From Blasia pusilla (lineage: Eukaryota > Marchantiophyta > Marchantiopsida > Blasiales), in the NCBI GenBank assembly GCA_050084515.1, contig CM114271.1, positions 55,056,001 to 55,120,000 of the forward strand: a stretch of 64,000 nucleotides of DNA. The letters are read 5' to 3'. Under the pieces are notes generated by a model that was not told the DNA's origin, searched no databases, and saw only the letters and a list, made by a program, of their open reading frames with translations. The position numbers and the translations under genes are program-made. This document shows, in pieces, positions 1 through 11,590 of the stretch (the first letter of the stretch is position 1; each line of letters begins with the position of its first letter).

Positions 1-179
1 CCTTTCTTTGTTGGTTGACTATGTAGATCACCAACATGTGGTAACTCTAGTGGTGGGGTCAGATGATGAGTCTCTAGATTAGGAGGCCAACAAGGAGGTG
101 ACGGGTAGTTGTGATACCCATGACAACATGGAGGTTGTGGAGTACCTATGTACTAGCATCATAGCGAGCATAGTGAGTG

Positions 180-1200
180 TTAGGATTTGGGTAAGGGTGG
201 TGCCTCATCCTTCCCAACGACAATATGTAATGCAACATGCCCATGAGGAGTTGGGACATTTCGGAGTAAAGCGCACTTACACCTTATTCCAGATTCAATA
301 TTGATGGTGTGACATGCATACTGAGCCCGCATGGCGAGCTTGAGGCGGGCCGTGAGCCCATCCCCATATCGCCATGCATGCCCTATGCGGGTATGAGCCT
401 GCCTAATAGGAGCAAGCCCGCCTTGTAAGCATGCCATGGGCCCCGCAATGGATGCGGGCTCTAGGGTGGGCTCAAGTGCGGGTCGGGCATGTCTGTCCCA
501 TGAACGGCCTTGTCTGTTTCTGTGCAACCTTGGTGACCAAGTCTGAGCATCCTTCCCACTTCGTAGTTGTATCCTTTGCCGATTATGGGATTATGTTATC
601 AGCGGAGTGAGACTTCGCCATTTACAGGGCGTCATCATAGGTACATTTTGGTCATGGTGGAGCATTTTTCCAAGTAGATAGAGTTGGTGGCACTATCGGA
701 CAAGGCGAGCGAGGGAGCGGCTTATGTGTTTCTAGATCGTGTGCTTAATCATTTTGGTGCGCCAACGGAGGTGTTGACTAACTAGGGTATTAAGTTCAGG
801 CTAGGGGAGAGTTTTAGGTCTTGTGTGATCAAGTGTTGATAGATCACCGCACCATCTCCAAAGACCATCCCGAAGCGGATGGGTTGGCGTAGAGAGTAGT
901 AAAGATGGTGAAGAGAGGGTTATGCAAGTATGGCTTGCAGCGAGGAAATTTGAAGGAGTGGGACCTACATTTGCCATGCTTGGAAATAGGGTATTGCTTC
1001 AGTCGACAAGCATCCTTGGCATCATTTTTACCGTATTTTTTGCTCTAAGGGAGAGATCCGGATTTATCTGTAGCTATTCGATATGACATGACGGAGATGT
1101 TGGATCTTGATGACCCAAATGTGTGGGTGCGAGCATGTTCTCAGAGGGCGGAGATTTTTTGTAGAGTTATGCCCATGATATTTGAGAACTGAGTTATTTC
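180..1200 (+). pseudogene. Integrase remnant of the left gypsy element
   Basis: Zinc-binding (H2C2) residues begin at HAHEELGHFG near 238-265. The segment is then cut by a GC-rich insertion near 320-527. The catalytic core resumes at about 640 with LVMVEHFSK, followed by a stop in place of Trp, and then HFGAPTEVLTN, followed by a stop in place of Gln. The HPEADGL segment carrying the third acidic residue is at about 868-890. The intact relative in the right element has Trp and Gln at the two stop positions, so both stops are single G-to-A or C-to-T changes. No function is expected. Confidence 0.8.
320..527. repeat. GC-rich insertion related to the hAT-like MITE at 4822
   Basis: This stretch interrupts the integrase zinc domain and is rich in GAGCCCGC-like strings. 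It ends in GTGCAACCTTG, the same terminus seen in the better preserved copy at 4822-5102. The left terminus and target duplication are not recognisable, so boundaries are approximate. Confidence 0.5.
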
Positions 1201-1262
1201 TCAAAATAAGGATACATTGAGCTACGTGATCATTCATGGAGGGGTTTCTCGACTAGGGAAAC

Positions 1263-1625
1263 ATGAGGTTTCACCTTGGAGATTATGTGTACTTACAAGA
1301 GGCGTCACCCACCACGCTAGACGTCATTGTAGGATGCATAATTTTGCGTATGCCGACTAGAGTCCTCATGTTGGAGGGACGGGATGGTATGGTTTGGCAG
1401 GATCATGTGCGCAATTATGCGCCTTGTCAACTTCCGAACGTGGACAGGAAAGTGGATCCAAGCTTGGCAGTGGTACCTATGAGCTTGAGGTGTATGTTGT
1501 GTGGATTTGTGAGGGATGCAACCACCATGTTGGTGTGTGACGCTTGTTCTAGAGGGTGGCATATGTCGTATTTGACCCCCCTTCTTGATGCAGTTCTCTC
1601 AGGACAATGGTTATGTCCTAGCTAG
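1263..1625 (+). pseudogene. PHD-finger C-terminal part of gypsy pol (left copy)
   Basis: A 120-codon open stretch. The C-terminal half has PHD zinc ligands: CMLCG, then MLVCDACSRGWHM (C-x2-C-x4-H), with the aromatic residue expected before the last pair in QWLCPS. The last cysteine is missing because the frame stops right after CPS. The Cys following the His is Tyr here (HMSYLTP), where the right-hand copy has HMMCLTP. It follows the integrase C-terminal region, as in the right element. Family match is clear, but this copy has lost at least two ligands. Confidence 0.75.
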
Positions 1626-1713
1626 ATGTGTATAGGGTAGTAGGTCATGTCGGGTAGATATGATGTGTGCTATTTGGAGTTAGGGAGATTTAATGGCTAG
1701 CTGTGGGGGCCAT

Positions 1714-1834
1714 TGTGCGGTCTTGATTGATGTCCATGCATGAGTTCATTTTTATATGTGTGTGGATCTACACTTGAGTTGGGAAGATAGATGTTGTGGT
1801 GTGGATGTGACCAGCGATGTGTATGCGCACGACA
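1714..1834 (+). repeat. Extra copy of the LTR end, upstream of the 3' LTR
   Basis: Roughly 120 bp beginning TGTGCGG and ending GCGCACGACA. It resembles the last ~115 bp of the LTR that follows (about 2296-2413), with shared strings such as CATGCATGAGTTCATTTTTAT. It sits just after a G-rich tract (1700-1710) and two bases before the next LTR start. The same arrangement occurs in the right element. Confidence 0.7.
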
Positions 1835-1836
1835 AT

Positions 1837-2414
1837 TGTCACCTCTTAGTTAGCCGATAAGTAGAGTTCTACCATGTTGACAACATAGAGCGTCAGTGGG
1901 AGGTTTGGATGTACCTTTTTCCTAGGTGTCGGATGAGGTTGACAAAAAATCTGTTGTGTCATGAGCGTCATTTTTGACGATTTCCCTTCTTTGCTATTTC
2001 TAGACAGATGACCGCATCAATGGGCACCAGATAATCTGTGCACGCAAGTTACCATTTGGAGGCTATTTTTTGGAGAAGAGCCTCTTCCCCAAGCTAGAAG
2101 AGAGGGAGAGATGGCTTTCCCAAGCCATCTTTCTCATGTTGAGCCTTTGGAGCAACTCTCTTGCTTTGTGTTTAGTGGGAACTAGGGTCTTAGCGTCCAG
2201 AATCCCTCATAATCGAGGGTGCATGTGGTTGGATATGCCGATGTAGATTCAAGAGTGGAGTTGGATATGTGAGCCATTTTTACTTTGATTTTGTTGTGCA
2301 GTCTTGATGTACATGCATGAGTTCATTTTTATTTGAATGTGTGTGGATCTACCAATGTGATACGAAGATTGGTGTTGTGTGGTGTGGATTTTGTAGCGAT
2401 GTGTATATGCACAA
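1837..2414 (+). repeat. LTR of the left gypsy element
   Basis: Begins TGTCACCTCTTAG. It aligns over its length with the solo LTR at 60213-60829: shared start, GTGTCGGATGAGG block, hairpin block and U5 region. The hairpin GATGGCTT-TCCC-AAGCCATC lies at 2110-2129. The 3' end is degenerate (GTGTATATGCACAA instead of GTATGCGCACGACA), so the end coordinate is approximate. Confidence 0.75.
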
Positions 2415-4813
2415 ACCATCCATGAATACTAGGTTGGGGATGGCCCAAAACACTTGGCCAACATCCCTCTAATGGATATCATGGAAGGCTTTTTGATAAC
2501 TCTCACCCTAATGCAAGCAATCAAGAGATTCATCTCGACTCTCTTTGATAGTGTGTTGGCGTGTATTACCGCGCACCATGATAGAATCCATGTGGAGTGT
2601 ATGATGCAGTGCGAGCAGCAATGGCAATGTCATTTTGACAAGTTGATGGATTTTCTAGTGAGTACGTTGAGGTATTCCTTCATCATGCGTTGAACCCGAC
2701 GTCCCACTACTAAGAGTGATTCCTAAAGCAGTAGCAAGGGAGCAACTAGAAGATACAATTCCATTCGAGTTGTACATAGAGAGATTGGTTGGGTGTGGGC
2801 ATAGACATCTCATTGTGCTTACTTTGACAAGTGTTGGAGCTCCAATGATAGTCGAGGTGAAGTTGTTTTTTCGTTAAATTGCTAGGCATACATGGGAGAG
2901 ATGTTCGCCAATTTGTGATGTTTGGGGAGACCATACCCCCATCTACTGATAGAGGATCCGGTTAACCATCCAAAGGGAATAGATCATCCAAGTGTATGCA
3001 TATAATGATTAATCACTTCACATTCGATCATCGTCATCGGTTGGTCAGTTTTGCATGAGGGCTTGTGTTGATTGCACCGAAAATTAATGTGGAGAGAGAA
3101 GCTTGGATATTGGCAATGTTGGCATCCAAGACTTGGGATGGATCTAGTTGGATTTCATATCCCATGCTCAAGAGAATGGATACCAGATAGTGAGCGACAC
3201 AGTTGCGCAAATCGTCATAGACACCAAAGAGGACACACGCATTTGGTTAGGGAAGAGCATACGCACTCCAAGATGCCTTCGTAAGAGTTTATCTTACCTT
3301 TTGTATTTTAGTCTTTTTTGGAAGTTTTTGTTACATTTGAATTATATTTAATATTGGTTTAGGATTGGTTTGTGAAAATATGCCCATTATGAAATTTTCT
3401 TGGAGGCCTTGTTGATGGATGATGTATGTTATGGTAGGAGGACTTGCAATAGTTCTTCACTGAGTGGGACATACTTCCTAAATTATTATATTTTCAATTC
3501 GCTTCAACTTTCTTCATTTTAATGTTTTGAAAACTAACACTAATTTCTTCCTATGTAGCAGTATCATGCATCGCACTTGCACAAGAAGCAAGGAGCACGG
3601 CGTGGAGAGGGGTGTAAGGAAAGTGACCAGATGTTGCGCCAATATTGAATCTTCTTACTCAAGTCCAAGGGATGGGTAGAGGGGCACCACTCGATGATTG
3701 GAGTCGGAGAGCAACTTAGGAATCGAGAGTGAGGAGAAGGAGAATATCAAGGCCAATGTGGACTTCGACGTCAACAACGAGATCCTTGCAACTCATGCAC
3801 AACCATGGTTGCACAAAAAAGATATGTGGATATGGAAGGACAAGTGTGGAAATGTCCACATACATGGATAACAATAGGTGGGGCCCACACTTTATAGCTC
3901 GTGGTATAAGGCAAGGCATGGGCGGGCAGGGCAATAAGAGGGGAAGGAGTGGAGGTGGAGGAAGGAAGAAACTGGAAAGTGTGGAACTTGGAGGCAAGTA
4001 GGGGGGATGAGAAAAAAGGGGAAGGCAGAGCCCACATGAAAAAGTCCTTTCATAGGACGGACATAAGTCCATGGACATGTTGATGTCCGTAGACACAAAC
4101 TTTGTCCACATGCAATATTCTGCACAACTAGAGAGTCTAGAGTAGAGTTATAGGGATTTACCACCTAGCTCTACTATTGAGCCCATCCGCAATCAATGTA
4201 TACATTCACGAAGGTGATTTTGTAGTACAAGCCCTTCTCGGCCTTTTGGGAGGCACTAAATCTACCTTATACCAAGTTTGAGTAAAGAAGGTACATGCAT
4301 TTGCACCTACTAAAGGTGCAAGTTCGTCTAGACAATCGCATTGCACACTAGGTCCACAATAGCAACATAAGACAAGTCAGTAGTTCTACAAACTTGGTAG
4401 TTTGTAAACAACGAAGTGTTCATTATAAGTGCAGAAGTTTTGGGGAACAAGAAAATTGATTATGTTATTTATATGTGTGAATGAATCATTGAATGAAATG
4501 GTGATTTCAACTTTTTGCTCAAAAACACAAGATTGTGGATACTTTGCATAGGTTTGGACTTACAATTTTGTGAGTTCGATACATATTATACTTGTAACTT
4601 TGCGCGTTATTTGCAAGTGTGCTATGAGTGTAAGAAAATGTGATTGCAAGACTTTCTTTATTCGGGTGTTGTACTTGCAAGTTTACGAGTTGTTTGCAAA
4701 TGTGTTTTGAGTACAACGCGGCTCTAACAACTCAAAAAAATGTCTCAAATGTGGCAGTGTTTGGTAATGATATTTGTTACGTCTTTCAAGTTGTTTGATG
4801 TAGAGATCATCTA
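2415..4813. other. Unassigned repeat-like DNA
   Basis: No gene that I can support. The short open stretches at 2454-2693 and 3072-3284 match no family I recognise. The 3720-4110 stretch is purine-rich and contains inverted GGACGGACATAAGTCC-like strings reminiscent of the MITE at 4822. It may be another decayed transposon, but no clear ends or target duplication are visible. Confidence 0.4.
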
Positions 4814-5110
4814 CAAATTATCAAGGTTGCACACGGACAAAGGCCGCATCCGCAAACATGTTCATGTCCGTGTAGGCCCAGGTACCCTTGGCCCGCTCGT
4901 GAGCCCGCCGAGGCCGTAGTGGGCCCCTATGAGTTTGAGCCCATGCCTGCCCTACAGTTAGTGCGGCTTGAGGCCACAAAATTGGTGCGGGCTCAACCAT
5001 CCCGGATCTATGCTACGCGCTCGACAAGCTCAGATGCGGATCGTGCGTACCCGGGCGGCATGTCCATCCCATGGACGGACTTATCCGTTCCATGCAACCT
5101 TGCAAATTAT
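4814..5110. mobile_element. hAT-type MITE with 8-bp target site duplication
   Basis: A 281-bp element (4822-5102) with imperfect terminal inverted repeats: CAAGGTTGCA at the left end and TGCAACCTTG at the right. It is flanked by a perfect 8-bp direct repeat CAAATTAT at 4814-4821 and 5103-5110. Eight-base duplications are typical of the hAT superfamily. The interior is GC-rich and non-coding, so this is non-autonomous. A related piece lies at 320-527, and similar GC-rich sequence occurs near 12790-13030. Confidence 0.85.
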
Positions 5111-5842
5111 GCAACTGATTTTGAAAATGTAGCCTTCGTAAGGTCATGTGAGTGCAATGAAGCTTACAACTAATTTGAGAGTCCAAAACTTAGAGCATAT
5201 AATGTATTCACTAAATTTATTTTATTTTCTTGAAGCTATTTAGTTTTCTATTGATATATTTCTTAGGAGAATTTTATTACGATATTTTTCATAATTATAA
5301 GTTTTGCATAGGTTAATCAACATTTTTTTAATTGGTCGTTAGAGATGGGAGAAGATGGTGTACCTCAACTTGTGGATTTAAAAGATGATGAGAATTTTTT
5401 TCGAAATGACACCTTAGCTAAGGCTACCAAAACCTATGATCTTATTGAAATCATTTATGACATTGATGTTCAAAAATTTCATAATATTGACTTCTTGAGA
5501 AATAGAACCTTTGACATATGAAATAAAGATCCAAAGGACATTAATGCACAAGTTATGAAGAGATTCCATAGCAAGGTAAATATTCATTTTTTCTTAGATT
5601 ATTTTTTGATGAAATTAAGCTAGATGCATAATGTTGTGTTTTGGATAATCTTGCATTCATACTTTTATCTTCCTGTATTTTAGATGTGGGAGCATATTCA
5701 CGTAAGTGAGGACTTTGTTTCAAATGAGAGGTAAGATCAAATTTACACCACAGTGTTTACTAGATATCTATATTATTATTGGAGAGTGCCTCTTCATGTT
5801 GCAAACATCTCTGCTCTTGACACATGTCCTTTTTAGCCAATA
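5111..5842. other. AT-rich DNA with a possible Helitron-like 5' end
   Basis: No convincing gene. At 5767 the string A|TCTATATTATTATTGG resembles Helitron 5' termini. The same ~34 bases (through GGAGAGTGCCTCTTCAT) recur at about 12637. A similar TCTATAATATTAAAAG start occurs at 27952. Confidence 0.35.
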
Positions 5843-7480
5843 TGTCGCGACCCTCATAACCAAACGAGCGCCAAGCGGAACATCTGAACTTTAGCAAGCT
5901 CACGCTAGGATGGTTTGCGCTTTGGATTTAAAGAAACAAAAGTGCAAGCTGCAAGCCTGGCGAGCGTTTCAAGTGTTTCATGCCTTTATGGTCGCGACTA
6001 GGAAACCGGAACCAAACGCGGAACCTAGACTTAAGCGAAGTCGAGTCTCGGAAGGAGAGGTGGCCAAGGGTGTCGTGCGCCTACTCTCCTTGAACGTTAA
6101 TCTTGTTTGTTGCGGAAGCGTGCGTTCAGTAGGTCACGCTCTCAACGTTGATGTGCATCCAAACACGCACTCTGGTTAGTCGGGTCTTGGATCAATCAAC
6201 GGGCTAACTTTTCGAGTTCTTGTCTCGGACTCTCATCAAGCTTAACCTTCCTAGTTTTGCGGTTTACAACACGGGCAAGTCTCGAAAGACTTGGGACAGA
6301 CTTTCTAGTCGGTTCAGGAATCTGAAACGGCGTTTCGCGCCTCACGATTCTAACTGTCTGATGGACATCCAATGAGTTCCTCACCAAGACTTGCACAAAG
6401 TGAATCTCGGGTTGGAATCCAAGTGTGGCGTACAAAGTCCACTCCCTTGGATTAGGTTTGGGTTTCGAGTTCCAACGCCAAACTCTCGTTCCATCCCGTG
6501 CCTATGAAACGCCGTTTGGCGCTCAAAGTGGGGATTCGTGTTCCGAGACATCTCAGAGAGACTCCTCCCTTACTAGTACTTCTGGGGATCTACGGGGGCC
6601 CCCTACATTTAGGGAAAGACACCCGCGCCTCTCCAATTGGCCCTCAACCCGATTGTTCTCACAGTCATTTTCGGCCAATATCTCAGTCTGTACTTATGAA
6701 TTTTCTGACATTTTTGGTGCGTTGGAAGCGTCTCAAGATAAGCTTTCCAACGCGCCCTTATTTGTCTCGAATGCATCTTGGATCTCAACGTTATGGTCCT
6801 AAACATAGTTAGATTTTCCCAAATGCTAGTCGTGTTCCAAACTGGTTCTCACCTCTTTGGCAACCAACCTCCCAAGACTCAACTCATCTCAAGTCTTGGT
6901 TCGCATTTGGTCTAGGTTTCTTGGTCACGACCACTAACGCATGAAACACACAACTCTGTTCCGCGTTTCGTCTCTTGGACTTTTCCAAGAGACCTTTCCA
7001 AACGCCTCTCCAAAGCGCAAACATCGAAGCGTGAGTTCACTTGAGTTCTAATGTTCCGCTTGGCGCCTCTTTGGTGTTGTTTGGTTATGAGGGTCGCGAC
7101 AATGGGGTGAGAACTGGACTTGGGACGTGGCTAGTGTTTGGACTTTCCAACTGTACTTTTGACCATAACTTTTAGTCTTGAGATGCGTTTGGGACAAGTA
7201 AGGTAGCGTTGGAAAGCTTATGCCAAGTCAATTCCAACGCACCAAAGATCTTGGCAAACGCTTGAGGTGAAGCCAAGATATGAGCCAAGACCGACTGTAA
7301 AGGGAGTTGGGTTGCGGGCCAAAAAGAGGTGCCCGGGTGCTCCTTCCCAAAGGTAGAGGGACCTGAATCCCAGAAGTACTAGTAAGGGGGAAGGTCGTGA
7401 AGGGTGCTTGGGACTCGAACCATTCGTTGTCTAAACCAATAGGATCTCTTGAATTCAATTATACATTTTAGATGGGTAAC
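5843..7480 (+). mobile_element. Outer LTR fragment of a TGTCGCGACCC family
   Basis: Starts TGTCGCGACCCTCATAACC at 5843, runs to 6070, and resumes at 7102 with GTGAGAACTGG. The two halves are contiguous in the related copy at 28473-28870, showing that 6071-7101 is a later insertion. The far end near 7480 is unclear. No coding domains are seen. Confidence 0.7.
6071..7101 (-). mobile_element. Nested solo LTR (~1,031 bp) of the same family
   Basis: Read on the minus strand it starts TGTCGCGACCCTCATAACC at 7101 and ends GGCGCACGACA at 6071, so it has TG...CA ends. The flanks are AAGGG (6066-6070) and ATGGG (7102-7106), a 4-of-5 match that fits an aged 5-bp target duplication. Its interior (6540-6830) is an inverted relative of 7105-7400. 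It is an LTR inserted into another LTR of its own family, in opposite orientation. Confidence 0.75.
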
Positions 7481-8942
7481 TCAAAACCAGCATGTGGCCC
7501 GGGTTGTGGGTTTGGAGAAGCACTAACACGGAGAGTAACACAATGCAGAGACATCTAAACACCAATAACGGGGAGAAGAGAGGTAACATGGCGTTTACAC
7601 TAAAAGGAGAGTAATACGGCGTGGCGTTGCATATAGGCGTGGCATTGCAGATAGCGAAGTAACACTACAAGTGTTTACACTAACACGGGTGAGTGACACA
7701 GCGTGGCATTGCGCATGGGGCCAGAGGGATTAATCAACACAAGAGTTGAAATGTTTTCATTAGAAATCCGTAAGGCAAAATTTCGTTCTTTTGCCACCGC
7801 ATTTCCCAACATGCCACCAAAAGTGTTCGTGACGGTTCGGGAGAGAAAGAGAAACGAAGACTATAGTGGGGGCTGTAATTATACCCTATTTCTATCTTAC
7901 TCCTACGGTATGATTAATTATCGAGTAACTCCACACAACTGTCTTTCAAATGTGGTGCACGAAACCAACTAGCATGTGTAATTTCCGGATACCCCTGCTT
8001 CGATTGTCTTTGAAAGTTGTTGCAGAAAGGTCAATCAAGGGACAAAATTCATGGTTTGTGCGTTTCAGTAAGTGATATAAAAATTGAGAGGATGATAATG
8101 GAACCTTCATGTCACCGAATTTCATGTACACGCCTCGATAGGACATGTCCGTACTCTGACGTGAACTTGATTCCAAAGGGTTTCGCGGTAAACAAGTTTT
8201 ACGTTCCCCGGCGGAAAGGGACGTGTGCAGGTCCGTCATAATATCCATGGCTCTTGACAGTAGAGATTTCTTCGCTTCATTTCCAATCCGCCCGGAAAAA
8301 CAATAGACGTTCAATTTTCCGTGGTGAAACTTGTTTCCATCCATCCCATCGACAGGGTCTTCGGAGTCTTCGTGGTTACACTATGATAGGGTCAGACACT
8401 CCCTCTGAAGTCTTAGCACGTATTAACGATTGCAACAAAGGAAACACGTCCATCTGTGGAGGAGTAACGCGCAGTAAAGTCGTGAAGAGATCGTTTCCGA
8501 GTTCATCGATTCAAAGTCATGCCAGAATTACTCACAGTTCCTGAATTTGGGATGTCCCTAGTACACAGCTCCGTGGGTACATTTGCGAATTGATAACCAT
8601 TTGATAACCTTACATATCGAGAAAAACGCTTGGAACACAGAATCTCAAACAAAAAATTAGGTCAAAAATGTGAGGAGCCTTCATGTGGATTCGAAAACAA
8701 GGCCAGTGCTTTCACATTTTCCTCGTTCAATTGCAATCTCAGCTCCCTCCCCAGGGATGGACGGGGCTACCCCAAAGAAAACATGCCACAGTAAGTACCG
8801 ACAGCGAAAGGCGCATGTTTCCTCGCGAAGTCGCCAGGTGCAGAGATTGTCACCGGATCCCTCTCATGTATATCCCGACTTCCTACTGTCCACAGGTAAC
8901 TCCCAAGAATACAAGATGAGTAAGCCGACCTGCCGAAGAGCC
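7481..8942. other. Intergenic DNA and presumed 3' flank of RPS5
   Basis: There are short GGCGTGGCATTGC-like direct repeats around 7615-7710. The open stretches here (such as 7946-8344 on the minus strand) match nothing I recognise. The part next to 8943 should include the RPS5 3' untranslated region, but no clear polyadenylation signal was pinned down. Confidence 0.4.
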
Positions 8943-9885
<943 letters not shown>

Positions 9886-10044
9886 GGTCGATCGATCCAG
9901 ACAGCTCCGAAATTGGCTTCCGATCTGTTAGTAGCGCAGGGCCGAGGGAGAGAAGAGAGGACGGGCGAGGACGGGCGCACGCGATCGTGGAAAAGGACCA
10001 GATCTTGCATCGGGCTCTAGAATAAGATCAGAGAGCCATTCCAT

Positions 10045-10052
10045 AACCCTAA
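10045..10052 (+). promoter_or_regulatory. Telo-box (AACCCTAA) upstream of RPS5
   Basis: An AACCCTAA motif about 160 bp upstream of the RPS5 start. Telo-boxes are frequent in promoters of plant ribosomal protein and other translation genes. Function here is inferred from position only. Confidence 0.55.
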
Positions 10053-11034
10053 TCCACACGGAGCACGGAGCCCCGTCGATCTTTGCAAACAAGCCCTAGC
10101 CGGATCTCGCCCCGGTCGGGGCCTGCCGGACGTCCGGAATGCTTCCTCCCATAACTGCTGTTTCTATGGATATCTATATATATACACCATTTGAAACTTT
10201 AATAGACGGCACTAAATACCCTAAACGCTTGTAAAGAAAGAAAAAAAAATCACTTTCTATAAGAAGTGAAGCACGAGTTAGTCCACCTTATGGAACCGGG
10301 GTACTTGAACTACCGGAAAGGCTTCTATTTTCACAAGTGCGGACACTAAAAGGCTAAAATGTTCCAAGGTTTCTATTCACACAAGTGCCGATACAACATT
10401 GGTTAGAGGCTTATGAGGTGGTCATCCGTAGAGTACTTTCCAAGGCTTCGGCTCTCACAAGTGCGCATGAGGTACTCGCTATAGGGTTGTGAGGCCCTCA
10501 TCCGCACTTAGTCATTGTAGTAATTTTGTATAATTATGGAATGTTACATGAGATTTAGGAGATCTGGGAGTTGGAGCGCAAGTTGGAGAGGAGTCCAAGT
10601 TGGAGTCATGGGTGGAAGGAAGGTGTGGAAGGAGGCTGAACAAGTGAACCAGCTGAAGATTCGAAAAGCCCCGCTCCGATCCGAAGGTGAGATTTGTGCT
10701 TGACATTCCAACTCGGTCAGTCCTTTGAGGAATTCTGTTTTTGGAGATTCTGCTTGTCAATCTCACAACAATCAATGATAGACAACAAGGGCTTTAGAAA
10801 CATTTTGTAGTATGCATGAACAACCTTTTGGACGTGGGTTCATGTGAGAGATATGTTGTGGCTGCAGCTGCTGCTCCACTAAGCGATGGCGGGCCTCGTC
10901 TTGCTCTCGCCTGTTCGGCCTCACTCTCTTGAGATCGCGGAGCCAGCCCCTTGCACCCGCCTGCTTCCTGTGAGATAGAAGCTCCGCACTCCATTTTACT
11001 GAAGGGATGCAGGTCGTGGGAAATTCCATTGCAT
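10053..11034. other. Intergenic DNA with weak ACAAGTGC repeats
   Basis: Three imperfect copies of a (C/A)AAGG(T/C)TTC...CACAAGTGC block lie at about 10316, 10365 and 10440. No gene is supported. The segment 10975-11034 looks like a partial first unit of the tandem array that follows. Confidence 0.4.
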
Positions 11035-11590
11035 TTCAGTTTGTACTCCTCTCATCTCAACACTGAAGCCACACTCCATTTTATTTTGAAGGGCTTGATT
11101 CTCTGAGACCCCTCTACGCTCGAGAGAGATTCTATTGGTTTTTTGGTTTTTGTTGTTCCCATCTCATCACTGAAGGCACGCTCCATTTCATTTCATTAGA
11201 GGGATTGAATTTTTGAGAACCTTTTGCGCTCGAGAGAAATTTTGTGGCATTTCAGTTAGTACTCCTCTCATCTCAACACTAAACCCATTCTCCGCTTCGT
11301 TAGAGGGCTTGATCCTTTCTGATCCTTCTGCGCTCGAGAGAATTTACGTTGTATTTCAGTTTATGCTCCTCTCATCTCAGCACTAAACCCACACTCCAAT
11401 TCATGGAGAGCTTGATTCTTTGAGACCCTTCTGCGCTCGAGAGAAATTACATCGTATTTCAGTTTGTGCTCCTCTCAACTCAGCTCTAAACACACTCTCC
11501 ATATCATTGAAGGGCCTTAGAGAGAAAATTCCATTGGCTTTCGATCTCTACTCCTCATATCTCACCACTTGAAGAAGTTGCGCTCAACAG
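11035..11590 (+). repeat. Tandem array of ~103-bp units
   Basis: Five to six diverged head-to-tail units start near 11035, 11140, 11254, 11356 and 11458, with a partial one near 11541. Each carries TTTCAGTTTGT-like sequence, a CTCCTCTCATCTCA block, CACTCCA, a GGGCTTGATTCT block and TGCGCTCGAGAGAAAT. The units are not codon-phased and show no open frame. This is a minisatellite-like array. Confidence 0.8.

Larger units (their letters stand above)
1..2414 (+). mobile_element. Degenerate Ty3/gypsy element (left copy), 3' half
   Basis: Plus-strand remnant that enters from the left edge. In order it holds an integrase zinc-binding segment (about 220-310), an integrase core (about 640-1080), a PHD-finger segment (1263-1625), a purine-rich tract near 1700-1710 and an LTR (1837-2414). 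The pieces match the right-hand element at 57586-64000 domain for domain, for example the shared HEELGHFGVK and LVMVEHFSK strings. Many in-frame stops show that this copy is dead. Protease, methyltransferase and RT would lie outside the window. Confidence 0.85.

Noticed and set aside
180-527. Minus-strand open stretch of 115 codons
   Set aside because: It overlaps the plus-strand integrase remnant and the GC-rich insertion and shows no family resemblance.
3716-4164. Overlapping open stretches on both strands, Pro/Leu-rich on minus
   Set aside because: A consequence of purine-rich low-complexity sequence; no motif, and transposon-like surroundings.
5843-7101. A single DNA transposon with ~85-bp terminal inverted repeats (Mutator-like)
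   Set aside because: The 28473 copy shows 5843-6070 and 7102 onward are contiguous, so the inverted ends come from an LTR inserted into a relative. No 9-bp duplication is present.
7946-8344. Minus-strand open stretch of 132 codons downstream of RPS5
   Set aside because: No recognisable motif and no splice context linking it to RPS5; most likely chance or untranslated sequence.
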